Positions 31,761 through 39,858 of a stretch of DNA of 51,455 bases are shown one piece after another; within the stretch, counting starts at the first letter, position 1; every line of letters begins with the position of its first letter. A program made the translations under genes and the position numbers. The DNA is from Castellaniella sp049650445 (lineage in GTDB: Bacteria > Pseudomonadota > Gammaproteobacteria > Burkholderiales > Burkholderiaceae_B). The notes beneath the pieces were generated by a model. The model ran no database searches. It saw only the letters and a program-made list of their open reading frames with translations, and was not told the origin of the DNA. Where the stretch lies: the NCBI RefSeq assembly GCF_049650445.1, contig NZ_JBASAD010000013.1:1-51455 (forward strand). The letters run 5' to 3'.

Positions 31761-32561
31761 ATGGCTCTCCAGTTCTCGCTCGCGCATCTCACGGTGCTGA
31801 CCTGCTCGCCCATGGACATGATCCGCATCGCCCAGCGCACCGGCTATGACTTCGTCAGCCTGCGGCTGACCGCGGTCACGCCCACGGAACACGTCTTCGC
31901 CCTGCAGAACGACCCGGCCATGCTGGCCGAGGTCAAGGCGCTGCTGAAAGACACCGGCGTGCGCGTACTGGACATCGAACTCGCCCGCATGCCGCCCGAG
32001 ATCGAACCCGAGACCTACGCCTCGGTCCTCGACACGGCGGCGGAACTGGGCGCACAACACATCCTGACCCAACTGCCCGATCCGGACCGCGCACGCGCAA
32101 CGGACCGGTTCGCACGCCTGTGCGACATGGCCCGCCCCCTGGGCCTGAATATCGGCCTGGAATACCCGAGCTGGACCGAAACCCCGAATCTCCGGGCCGC
32201 AGCGGACGTCGTGCGCGCAGTCAACCGCCCCAACGCGGGCATCGTCGTCGACACCTTGCACTTCAACCGCTCGCGCGACAGCGTGGACGAATTGCGCGCC
32301 CTGCCGCGCGAATGGTTCCGCTTCGCCCAGGTCTGCGACGCGCCGGCCGAAATCCCCGACACCGTCGAAGGGCTGATTCACACCGCACGCGACGAGCGCT
32401 TCGTTCCGGGCGAAGGCGGCATCGACATCCGCCAGATCCTGGACGCTCTGCCGGCCGCCCCTTACTCCCTCGAAATTCCCAACAACGAACAGGTCCAGGC
32501 CCTGGGCCACGAAGAATGGGCCCGCCGCTGCATCGAAGGCGCGCGCCGCTACCTGGCCTGA
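31761..32561 (+). CDS. Sugar-phosphate isomerase/epimerase-type TIM barrel, candidate 3-dehydroshikimate dehydratase
   Basis: 266 residues, xylose-isomerase-like TIM barrel. The four residues expected to bind the divalent metal are present: Glu134 (GLEYPSW), Asp164 (VVDTLHF), Gln190 (AQVCDAP) and Glu238 (SLEIPN). This contrasts with the degraded site in the gene at 6491. The PGEGGIDI loop corresponds to the FPGQG loop of dehydroshikimate dehydratases. Dehydration of 3-dehydroshikimate, or epimerisation of a related cyclitol acid, is plausible. Monocistronic with a strong terminator. AGGA precedes the ATG. Confidence 0.82.
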   Translation: MALQFSLAHLTVLTCSPMDMIRIAQRTGYDFVSLRLTAVTPTEHVFALQNDPAMLAEVKALLKDTGVRVLDIELARMPPEIEPETYASVLDTAAELGAQHILTQLPDPDRARATDRFARLCDMARPLGLNIGLEYPSWTETPNLRAAADVVRAVNRPNAGIVVDTLHFNRSRDSVDELRALPREWFRFAQVCDAPAEIPDTVEGLIHTARDERFVPGEGGIDIRQILDALPAAPYSLEIPNNEQVQALGHEEWARRCIEGARRYLA

Positions 32562-32604
32562 GCCCCGCCCCCAAGCCGCTGGCGCCACCGACGCCAACGC
32601 ATGC

Positions 32605-32641
32605 AAACTGAAAAAGGCCTCACAGAGGCCTTTTTCAGTTT
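32605..32641. terminator. Bidirectional Rho-independent terminator
   Basis: Perfect 16-bp stem AAACTGAAAAAGGCCT / AGGCCTTTTTCAGTTT with a 5-nt loop. Because the stem itself begins with A-runs and ends with T-runs, it can terminate both the TIM-barrel gene (plus) and the converging acyl-CoA dehydrogenase operon (minus). Confidence 0.9.
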
Positions 32642-32667
32642 CAGCGAGACACACGCATCCCTCGGCC

Positions 32668-33837
32668 TCAGGCCGTGCCGTACAGCACCTCGCCATGCTT
32701 GCCCAGGCTGCGGGCGATGACGCTGCGGTGGACTTCCGACGTGCCGTCGAAAATGCGGAAGATCCGCGCGTCACGGTAGAGGCGCTCGACGGGCAGATCG
32801 GCGCAATAGCCCATCCCTCCATGCACCTGTACCGCACGGTCGGCCACGCGCCCCAGCATCTCCGAGGCGTAGACCTTGGCCATCGAGATCTTTTCGCGCG
32901 GGTCCTTGCCGTGATCGATATCATTGGCCGCATCCCACACCAGCCAACGGGCGGCATTGATCTCGATGGCGCTGTCGGCGAGCATCTGCTGGATCATCTG
33001 GAAGCCGCCGATGGCCTGGCCGAATTGCTGGCGATCGTTGGCGTAGGACACCATCATGTTCAGCAGACGGGTGGCCTTGCCCACGGCCCGCGCACACACC
33101 TGAGCCAGGCGCACCCGCCCCAGGGTCTTCAGGACCTGGCCGAAGCCGGAGCCTTCGGCGCCCAGCAGGCAGTCCGCGTCCAGCGGCACTTCATCGAAAT
33201 GCAGTTCGACGTGGCTGGTGCCGGTCAGGCCCATCATCTTCTGATTGCGGCCCACCACCAGGCCGGGCAGGTCCTTGTCCACCAGGAACAACGAAATGCC
33301 GCGCGAACCGGCCTGCGGATCGGTCACGGCGGACACGATGAAGAAGTCCGAGAATTCGCCGTCACTGATGAAATGCTTGCTGCCGGAGAGCACCCAGCCA
33401 TCGCCACGCCGCGTCGCCCGCGTGCGGATCGCAGCGGCGTCGGAGCCCGCCCCGGGCTCCGTGATGGCGATCGAGCAGGTCCGCTCACCCTGCACGGCCG
33501 GCAGCAGCCAGCGGGCCCGCTGGACTTCATTGGCACCCAGCAGGACTTCGTACACATTGCCGAAGGCACGCCGGATGAGGATATCCTTGGCGTGGCCGAA
33601 CTGCTCCTCGACCAGCATGGTATCCAGCGCGGACAAGCCGCCGCCGCCGAATTCCTCCGGAATATTCATGGCGTACATGCCGTTGTCCCGCGATTTCTCG
33701 AACAGGGCACGCGCCAGTTCCGGCTCCAGATAGCCTTTTTCCTCGATACCTTCCTCGAGCGGCAGCAGCTCCCGCTCGACGAACTTTCTGACGGTATCGA
33801 CGAGCATCACCTGCTCGGACGTGAGATTCAAATCCAT
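32668..33837 (-). CDS. Acyl-CoA dehydrogenase
   Basis: 389 residues, FAD-dependent. N-terminal helical domain, central beta domain with CSIAITEPGAGSDAAAI and WVLSGSKHFISDG, and C-terminal helical domain with the FAD-contact region VHGGMGY. At the position where MCAD has its catalytic glutamate (YEGTS), this protein has Asp364 in FDGTSE. The ATG at 33837 is preferred over TTG at 33843 because of AAGGA spacing. Last gene of a three-gene operon with a binding protein and an enoyl-CoA hydratase; desaturation of a cyclic or branched acyl-CoA is inferred. Confidence 0.9.
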   Translation of the reverse strand: MDLNLTSEQVMLVDTVRKFVERELLPLEEGIEEKGYLEPELARALFEKSRDNGMYAMNIPEEFGGGGLSALDTMLVEEQFGHAKDILIRRAFGNVYEVLLGANEVQRARWLLPAVQGERTCSIAITEPGAGSDAAAIRTRATRRGDGWVLSGSKHFISDGEFSDFFIVSAVTDPQAGSRGISLFLVDKDLPGLVVGRNQKMMGLTGTSHVELHFDEVPLDADCLLGAEGSGFGQVLKTLGRVRLAQVCARAVGKATRLLNMMVSYANDRQQFGQAIGGFQMIQQMLADSAIEINAARWLVWDAANDIDHGKDPREKISMAKVYASEMLGRVADRAVQVHGGMGYCADLPVERLYRDARIFRIFDGTSEVHRSVIARSLGKHGEVLYGTA

Positions 33838-33847
33838 GTGCAATCCT

Positions 33848-35017
33848 TTATTTTCCTGCCGACAGGGGCGGCAGGATCTCCGTTACCTTCTGACGGCCGT
33901 CGACCACTTCGACCAGGAAGCTTTCACGGTCGAGATCGCCCTTGTCATCGATGGTGACGTCCATCAGCACACCCGGGTTGTCCTTGACCGAAATATGCAG
34001 ACCGTGCAGGGCGTCGGCCACCGCCTGACGGTCGAATTTGCCGGCCTTCTCGACGCCCGCCTTGAACAGATACACGCTGGTATAGCCCTTGAGCGCGTTG
34101 TGATCCGAAGTGTAGCCATAGGCGTCCTGGAAGGCCTTGGCGTAACGCTGCATCTCGGGGTTGGGCGCATCGGCGGTCAGACCGACGTGGGCCACCACAC
34201 CTTCAGCGGCGGAACCGGCCAGTTCGATGACTTTCTGGTTGACCAGCGTCGATTCACCGACGATGGGCTTGTCCCAGCCCTGCTTCCTGAACTCGCCCAG
34301 CAGCCGGGCGGATTCCTCTTCGTTCAGATAGACGAAGGCGGCGTCCGCCTTGCTTTGCTTGGTCTTGAGCACGGCCGAGCTGAAGTCCACCTGGCCGACG
34401 GAAGTGGAGATATCGGCCACGACCTTGACCCTGGTTTTCCCCAGAGCCTCGATGATGGCGTCGCGCCCGCCCTTGCCGAAGTCGTTGTTCACGAACAGGA
34501 CGGCAATGGTGTTGATGTCCTTGCGACCGTCCAGATAGCGCGCGACCTTGGGCATGGCGTCGGACTGCGTCAGACTCGCCCGGAACACATAGGGGTTGCC
34601 CTGCTGAGTGATGGCCGCCGCCTCGCCGCCGATGAAATTCGGCACCTTCGCCGCCTCGGTCGTGGCCATGCTGACCATGATGGAACCAGAGTACACCGGA
34701 CCGAACACGACGAAAGCGTCGTCATCGATGGCCTTCTGAGCCAACGCCTTGGCAATGCCCGGATTGGTCTGGGTATCCGCCGAGGTGGCCTCGATCTGGC
34801 GGCCCAGGATGCCGCCGGCCGCATTGATCTCCTTGATGGCGAGATTCGCGCCATTGCGGTAGTTGGTCCCGGAGGTGGTGCCGGGGCCGGTCAGTTCAAC
34901 GAGCTGCGCCACTTTGACGGTGTCCGCCGCGTGGGCGGAAAAGGCGAAGCCGGCCGCCATCGTGCCGATGGCGGCGGCGAGGGCAATACGTCGGGTCAAT
35001 GCGATAGGCGTGTACAT
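33848..35017 (-). CDS. ABC transporter substrate-binding protein (branched-chain/HAAT type), second copy
   Basis: 389 residues. Signal peptide about 1-30 (ending SAHAADTV), then a Peripla_BP_6 fold. It is collinear with the protein at 23910 (ELTGPGTTSGTN, FGPVYSGSIMVSMATTEAAKVP, matching C-terminal LDRESFLVEV). The ATG at 35017 has GGAGA 7 nt upstream; an in-frame ATG at 35041 also has a possible site. No permease or ATPase genes accompany it, so it probably delivers substrate to the LivHMGF system encoded at 20447-23810. It sits between enoyl-CoA hydratase and acyl-CoA dehydrogenase genes. Confidence 0.93.
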   Translation of the reverse strand: MYTPIALTRRIALAAAIGTMAAGFAFSAHAADTVKVAQLVELTGPGTTSGTNYRNGANLAIKEINAAGGILGRQIEATSADTQTNPGIAKALAQKAIDDDAFVVFGPVYSGSIMVSMATTEAAKVPNFIGGEAAAITQQGNPYVFRASLTQSDAMPKVARYLDGRKDINTIAVLFVNNDFGKGGRDAIIEALGKTRVKVVADISTSVGQVDFSSAVLKTKQSKADAAFVYLNEEESARLLGEFRKQGWDKPIVGESTLVNQKVIELAGSAAEGVVAHVGLTADAPNPEMQRYAKAFQDAYGYTSDHNALKGYTSVYLFKAGVEKAGKFDRQAVADALHGLHISVKDNPGVLMDVTIDDKGDLDRESFLVEVVDGRQKVTEILPPLSAGK

Positions 35018-35054
35018 ATTTTTGTCTCCATGGGTATTCATTGGTTCTCCGGAC

Positions 35055-35843
35055 CTAGGTACCGGTCCAGTTCGGTTTGCGCTTCTCCGCAAAGGCTTTC
35101 GGCCCTTCGATCGCGTCGTTGCTGGCCAGCATCTGCTGCAGGATCGGATAGTTCTCGTGCATGACCGAGGCCAGATCGGCCACATCCCGGCTCTGCAGCA
35201 TGGCCTGTTTGGAAGCCATGACGGCCAGCGGCGCGCAGGCAAGGATTTCTTCGGCCAGCTCGCGAGCCCGCACCAGCACCTGATCGGCAGGCACCACTTC
35301 GTTGATCAGGCCGATGCGCCATGCCTCCTGCGCCGGGATGGGCGTCCCGGTCAGCACCAGCCTCATGGCGTGCTTCATGGCGATCTCCCGCGGCAGACGC
35401 TGCAGCATGCCGCCGCCCGAGGCGGCCAGGCCGACGCGCGTCTCCGGCAGGCCAAAACGCGCATGCTCGGCGGCGACGACCAGATCGCAGCCGCCCAGCA
35501 TTTCCATGCCGCCGCCCAAACACAGGCCATTGACCGCGCCGATCACCGGCTTCCACAGATCGAAACGGTGCGTCATGCCGGCAAAACCCGTCCTGGGCTT
35601 GTTTGCCAGGCCCGTCTCGGCCAGGAACTTCAGGTCGGTGCCCACGCAGAAGGCGCGGTCGCCGGCGCCGGTGACGATGGCCACACGCAACGAATCGTCC
35701 GCCGCATAGAGGTCAAAGGCATCGGACATTTCCTGATGGCCTGCAGGATGCAACGAATTGAGCACCTGGGGGCGGTCGATGGTGATGGTGACGACCTGAC
35801 CATCGACCTCGTAACGGCAATGCTTGAAATCCGGCAGCTTCAT
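35055..35843 (-). CDS. Enoyl-CoA hydratase/isomerase family protein
   Basis: 262 residues, crotonase fold. The oxyanion-hole segment RAFCVGTDLKFL and the active-site glutamates Glu114 (LGGGMEMLGGCD) and Glu134 (FGLPETRVGL) match catalytic hydratases. First gene of the operon with the binding protein (37-bp gap) and acyl-CoA dehydrogenase, under operator/promoter site E. It could hydrate, or cleave by retro-aldol or retro-Dieckmann-type chemistry, a ring-derived acyl-CoA; the specific reaction cannot be read from sequence. Confidence 0.9.
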   Translation of the reverse strand: MKLPDFKHCRYEVDGQVVTITIDRPQVLNSLHPAGHQEMSDAFDLYAADDSLRVAIVTGAGDRAFCVGTDLKFLAETGLANKPRTGFAGMTHRFDLWKPVIGAVNGLCLGGGMEMLGGCDLVVAAEHARFGLPETRVGLAASGGGMLQRLPREIAMKHAMRLVLTGTPIPAQEAWRIGLINEVVPADQVLVRARELAEEILACAPLAVMASKQAMLQSRDVADLASVMHENYPILQQMLASNDAIEGPKAFAEKRKPNWTGT

Positions 35844-35877
35844 GACAATGTTCTCTATCAGAAAGAGAGTCGCCTAC

Positions 35878-35906
35878 AAGATAGAACTACGGTCTATTTA
35901 TTGTCT
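35878..35906 (-). promoter_or_regulatory. Promoter and operator site E upstream of the enoyl-CoA hydratase gene
   Basis: The palindrome TAGAAC-TAC-GGTCTA (35882-35896) matches the island motif at 5 of 6 pairs. On the minus strand TATCTT (-10, 35878-35883) overlaps its end by two bases, as at sites B and D. A poor -35, AGACAA (35901-35906), lies 17 bp upstream. Confidence 0.55.
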
Positions 35907-35988
35907 ATGCAATGAAGGCAATTCGGTTTATTGATATTTTCAATACGTCGATCGAATCCTGGTGACGGACGCCTGCGTCACATCACCA

Positions 35989-36996
35989 TCAAATTTCCAG
36001 TTCGTCGATCCGGACACAGCGGCCTTCGCGCGCGGACAGGATGGCTGCTTCTGCAATGCACTGCGCCGCGTAGCCATCCTCGATGGTGGGCGCCGGCGCA
36101 TCCGGCCGCGCGAGAAAGTCGGCGAACCCCTCGATGCAGCGATAGTACGAACCGCCGATCCGTTCGTAGATGTTCTGCGGAAACGGCCCGGCCGCCAGTT
36201 CAGCCCCGACCGCGCGCCGCACGGCCGACGACGGCTGGCGGCACGATTCCACCCAGCCGTTCGCGCCGAAGGCCTCGATGCGCTCGTCGTAGCCGTAGCT
36301 GGCCGTGCGGCTGTTGTCGATCTGGCACAGGGCGCCGCCGCGCATGCGCAAGCTGATGATGGCCGTATCGAAGTCGCCAAGCGCACGGACTTCCGGATGG
36401 ACCAGCGCGGCGCCCATGGCCGAGACCTCCTCGACCTCGTCGCCTGTGATGAAACGCGCCAGATCGAAGAAATGCACGCCCTTGTCGCGGAAGAACCCGC
36501 CACTGGTGCGCAGATAATCCACGCTGGCAAGCCGGCTCGGGCCGCGCGACGTGAGCTGGACGATCTGCAGCCGCCCCAGGGCACCGGATGCGACTTGCGT
36601 ACGCACGGCCGCGTGGCTTTCCTCGTACCGGCGGTTGAACCCCATCATCACCCGCGCGCCACAGTCATGGACCGCCGCAACCGCCCTGCGCGCCTCGGCC
36701 AGGCTCAGGTCGATGGGCTTTTCGCAAAAGACCGGCTTGCCCGAACGCGCGGCGCGCTGCAACAGTTCGCTATGGCTGTCGGTGGACGAGGCGATCATCA
36801 CGGCATCGATGTCGGACGCCTGCAGGATCTCGTCCAGACTGCGCGCCGCGCGCCCGCCGTGCTCGGCGGCAAAGGCCTCGCGCCGCTCCGGCGAGCGTGA
36901 ATACGAGGCCGCAAGGGTCAGGGCGGGGTGGCGCGCGATATTGCGCGCATGCACCGCCCCGATATGGCCGACGCCGATGAGTCCAACTCTATACAT
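35989..36996 (-). CDS. Gfo/Idh/MocA-family oxidoreductase, inositol-2-dehydrogenase-like
   Basis: 335 residues. Rossmann loop GVGHIGAVHARNI, signature EKP (92-94) with Lys93, and the Asp171-x3-His175 catalytic pair in FFRDKGVHFFDLARF. These fall almost exactly where IolG has Lys97, Asp172 and His176. It probably oxidises a cyclitol or cyclitol acid ring hydroxyl. Last gene of the nine-gene operon starting at 44021, 15 bp after the SDR gene. It differs from the Gfo/Idh/MocA gene at 8899, which lacks the D-x3-H pattern. Confidence 0.9.
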   Translation of the reverse strand: MYRVGLIGVGHIGAVHARNIARHPALTLAASYSRSPERREAFAAEHGGRAARSLDEILQASDIDAVMIASSTDSHSELLQRAARSGKPVFCEKPIDLSLAEARRAVAAVHDCGARVMMGFNRRYEESHAAVRTQVASGALGRLQIVQLTSRGPSRLASVDYLRTSGGFFRDKGVHFFDLARFITGDEVEEVSAMGAALVHPEVRALGDFDTAIISLRMRGGALCQIDNSRTASYGYDERIEAFGANGWVESCRQPSSAVRRAVGAELAAGPFPQNIYERIGGSYYRCIEGFADFLARPDAPAPTIEDGYAAQCIAEAAILSAREGRCVRIDELEI

Positions 36997-37011
36997 GGTT
37001 CACTCCAGCGC

Positions 37012-37767
37012 TCACAGAGACAGAAAACCGCCATCCACCGCGATTTCCACACCGGTGATGTACGAGGCCTCGGCCGAGGCCAGAAAGAGCACGGCGGCCG
37101 CCACTTCCTCGACACGGCCGACGCGCTTGAGCGGCACGGCGTCGATCTGTTTCTCGCGCCAGACGGGGTCCGCCGAACCTCGCGACGTGCGCATGGCCGG
37201 CAACATGCCGGGCGCCACCGCGTTGACGCGGATGCCATCTTCCGCGTAGTGGACCGCAGCCGCGCGGGTCATGGCCTGGACTGCAGCCTTGGAGGCGCTG
37301 TATCCCATGTGTACCCGGGGCTGCCCGACCGATGCCGAGATCGAAGACATGTTGACGATGGCTCCGCCGCCGCGCAAACGCATCAGAGGCACACCATGCT
37401 TCATGCCGAGGAAGACGCCCTTGGCATTGACATCCATCAGGCGTTCCCAGGCCTGCGTGCTGGTCAGGTCCGGCTCGAAAGTCCCACTGATGCCGGCATT
37501 GTTGAACAGCACGTCCAGCCCTCCCTGCGCGCGCAGCGTGTGCGCCAGCGCCTCCCAGTCGCCCTCGCAGGCCACATCCAGGCGGACGAACCGGGCACCC
37601 GGGCCGCCTGCGGCATCCAGGTCTGCCAGCAGCGTGCCGGCTTCTTCCTCCAGCAGGTCACAGGCCACGACGGCGGCGCCTTCGCGCGCAAAGGCCAACG
37701 CGGCGCTGCGGCCCATGCCGCTGGCCGCCCCGGTGACCACGACGGTCTTGTGCTCGAATTGCTTCAT
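37012..37767 (-). CDS. Short-chain dehydrogenase/reductase
   Basis: 251 residues, classical SDR. The cofactor motif TGAASGMG begins at residue 12. Asn90 lies in NNAG, a serine in NMSSISAS (140-144), and the Tyr156-x3-Lys160 catalytic pair in YSASK. The acidic Asp37 after beta-2 (ACDLLEE) favours NAD. The ATG at 37767 has AGGAGAAG upstream and fits the family; the frame continues 54 bp upstream without support. It is 25 bp after the CoA-transferase gene. Likely oxidises a 3-hydroxyacyl-CoA or ring alcohol. Confidence 0.92.
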   Translation of the reverse strand: MKQFEHKTVVVTGAASGMGRSAALAFAREGAAVVACDLLEEEAGTLLADLDAAGGPGARFVRLDVACEGDWEALAHTLRAQGGLDVLFNNAGISGTFEPDLTSTQAWERLMDVNAKGVFLGMKHGVPLMRLRGGGAIVNMSSISASVGQPRVHMGYSASKAAVQAMTRAAAVHYAEDGIRVNAVAPGMLPAMRTSRGSADPVWREKQIDAVPLKRVGRVEEVAAAVLFLASAEASYITGVEIAVDGGFLSL

Positions 37768-37792
37768 CTCTTCTCCTGTTGGACATCCGGCT

Positions 37793-39346
37793 TCAAGCCG
37801 GCTCTGCCCACACGGCCGCACTCTCGAACAGCGACAGGTCCATGCGCCTGGGTTCGGCCGGAACGAGCGGCGCGAACCCCATGTGGTCGAGCACGTCGCG
37901 TCGGACGTCGATGCCCGGCGCCACCTCGGTCAGCACCAGGCCTGCGTGGCTGAGCTCGAACACCGCCCGCTCAGTGACGAACAGGGCCTCGTGGCCGCGA
38001 CGCAGCGCTTCGGCACCGGAATAGGTGATCTGCTCGACCCGCTCGACCAGTTTGCGCACGCTGCCCTGCCGGTTCACTCGCAAGCCTTCGGGCGTGACGC
38101 TCACGTCGCCGCCCTTGGTATCGAAGGTGCCGCAGAACACGACCTTGCGCGCATTCTGGGCAATGTCCATGAATCCGCCCGGCCCCACGGTCAGGCCGCC
38201 CAGCCGCGAGACATTGACGTCACCCCGGGCATCGAGTTCGCCAAACCCCAGAAAAGAGATGTCCAGACCTCCGCCGGCATAGAAGTCGAACTGCGAAGGC
38301 CCATCGATCATCGCCGAGGGGCTCTGCGCAAAGCCGAACAGCTGCCCCATCAACAATGAACCGCCGTAGGTGCCATGCTCGATCGTCTGATAATAGCGAT
38401 CGGTCTCTCCCCGCTCCGCGATCAGGCGGGCCACGCCCTCGCCGATGCCCACGCCGAAATTCAGGATGGCCCCCTCGCGCAACTCCTGGTAGGCACGCCG
38501 CGCGATCAGGGCACGCACGGGCGAGGCCTCGGCCGCCAGCGCTCGCGCAGGTCCTGCGCGCTCGCCGGAGATCGTGGGGTCGTACGACAGGTCGTAGCTC
38601 ATGCGCTGCTCCGGGTCCACGACCACCACGTCGACGATGGCGCCCGGCACCCGGACCGAGCGCGCCGGCATCGAGTTCACGTTGACGGCCGTGCGCACCT
38701 GGGCGATCACGAGCCCCCCGGAATTGTGCGCCGCCAGCGCCGCCGCGTAGACATCGACATTGGCGGCCTCCTGATCCAGGCTGATATTGCCATCGGCATC
38801 GGCAAACGAGCCGCGGATGATGGCCACGTCGATCGGGAATGGCTTGTACCGGAGCAGTTCGCGCCCGCCGATGTCAACCACCTCGACCAGATCCTCGGTG
38901 GCCGAACGGTTCATCTTGCCGCCCTGGTGCCGGGGATCGACGAACGTCCCCAGCCCCACGTGGGTGAAGAGGCCCGGACGCCCGCCGGCAATTTCCCGGT
39001 AGAGCTGCATGACGCAGCCACTGGGCAGGACATAGGCCTCGATCTTTTCATCACGCGCCATTTCCTGCATTTTCGGCGACCAGACCCAATGGCCGCCGAT
39101 CACGCGCCGCACCAGGCCCTCGTGGGCGAAATGGTTCATGCCCTCGGTCTTCTTGTCACCGATCCCCAGCGCGTGCACCACCGTCAGATCGCGGGGATAT
39201 CCGGTCTCGAGAAACCGCCGGGACACCGCGCGGAATATGCAGGTCGGCTCCATCAGGCCGCCGCCGCCGCCAATCAGCGCCACGGTGGCGCCGTCGCGAA
39301 TCATGGCCACGGCCTCATCGGCCGTCCTGAATTTGCTGTGCTTCAT
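37793..39346 (-). CDS. Acyl-CoA:acid CoA-transferase (class I, YdiF/propionate type)
   Basis: 517 residues with fused alpha and beta halves, as in YdiF or propionate CoA-transferase. The N-terminal glycine-rich segment is ALIGGGGGLMEP. The catalytic glutamate is Glu323 in QTIEHGTYGG, followed by a DFYAGGGLDISFLGFGE region. It starts within an ATGA overlap with the MaoC gene. It is chemically distinct from the two CaiB enzymes, giving the island three CoA-transferases of two classes. Acid substrate unknown. Confidence 0.9.
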   Translation of the reverse strand: MKHSKFRTADEAVAMIRDGATVALIGGGGGLMEPTCIFRAVSRRFLETGYPRDLTVVHALGIGDKKTEGMNHFAHEGLVRRVIGGHWVWSPKMQEMARDEKIEAYVLPSGCVMQLYREIAGGRPGLFTHVGLGTFVDPRHQGGKMNRSATEDLVEVVDIGGRELLRYKPFPIDVAIIRGSFADADGNISLDQEAANVDVYAAALAAHNSGGLVIAQVRTAVNVNSMPARSVRVPGAIVDVVVVDPEQRMSYDLSYDPTISGERAGPARALAAEASPVRALIARRAYQELREGAILNFGVGIGEGVARLIAERGETDRYYQTIEHGTYGGSLLMGQLFGFAQSPSAMIDGPSQFDFYAGGGLDISFLGFGELDARGDVNVSRLGGLTVGPGGFMDIAQNARKVVFCGTFDTKGGDVSVTPEGLRVNRQGSVRKLVERVEQITYSGAEALRRGHEALFVTERAVFELSHAGLVLTEVAPGIDVRRDVLDHMGFAPLVPAEPRRMDLSLFESAAVWAEPA

Positions 39347-39804
39347 GCCCGCACCGTCTCCGCCGGCCGGCGCGGCACCATGAGCTGGTGCTCGCCCTCC
39401 TGCACGACTTCGCCCCGCTGATTCAGCAGGGTGACCTCGACGTGCACGATACCCATGTGGGGCCGGCTCGCGGGCACCCGCATCGCGGCGATCCGCAGCC
39501 GCGCCTGGAGTGTGTCGCCGATGCGGATGGGGCGCTTGAACTTCCAGTTCCAGCCCAGCGCGATGCCGTCCTGGAAGAGGGCCGATTGCACCTTCAGCCC
39601 GTCCACCAGCGACAAGCCCATCAGCCCATGGGCGATCCGCTGCCCGAACTCGGTGGTCCGCGCATATTCCTCGTCCAGGTGCAAAGGCGAAAAATCCCCC
39701 GCCACACCCGCGTAGGCCAGAATGTGGCCCTCGGTGACCGTCACGCGCGGCGTCAGCCGTTCCTCGCCCAGCGCGATCTCGTCATAGTATTTGCCCGGCA
39801 GCAT
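39343..39804 (-). CDS. MaoC-family (R)-hydratase/dehydratase, second copy
   Basis: 153 residues, hot-dog fold with the hydratase motif AGDFSPLHLDEEYARTTEFG and IAHGLMGLSLVDGL. It parallels the MaoC at 16938 along its whole length (both end GEHQLMVP or GEHRLMIP). It is coupled to the CoA-transferase gene by ATGA overlap. Probably hydrates an enoyl-CoA made within this operon. Confidence 0.9.
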   Translation of the reverse strand: MLPGKYYDEIALGEERLTPRVTVTEGHILAYAGVAGDFSPLHLDEEYARTTEFGQRIAHGLMGLSLVDGLKVQSALFQDGIALGWNWKFKRPIRIGDTLQARLRIAAMRVPASRPHMGIVHVEVTLLNQRGEVVQEGEHQLMVPRRPAETVRA

Positions 39805-39858
39805 GATATTCCTCGAATGTTGAAAAGGTGCGCGACGCGCCCCGAATGACAGGGCGCC

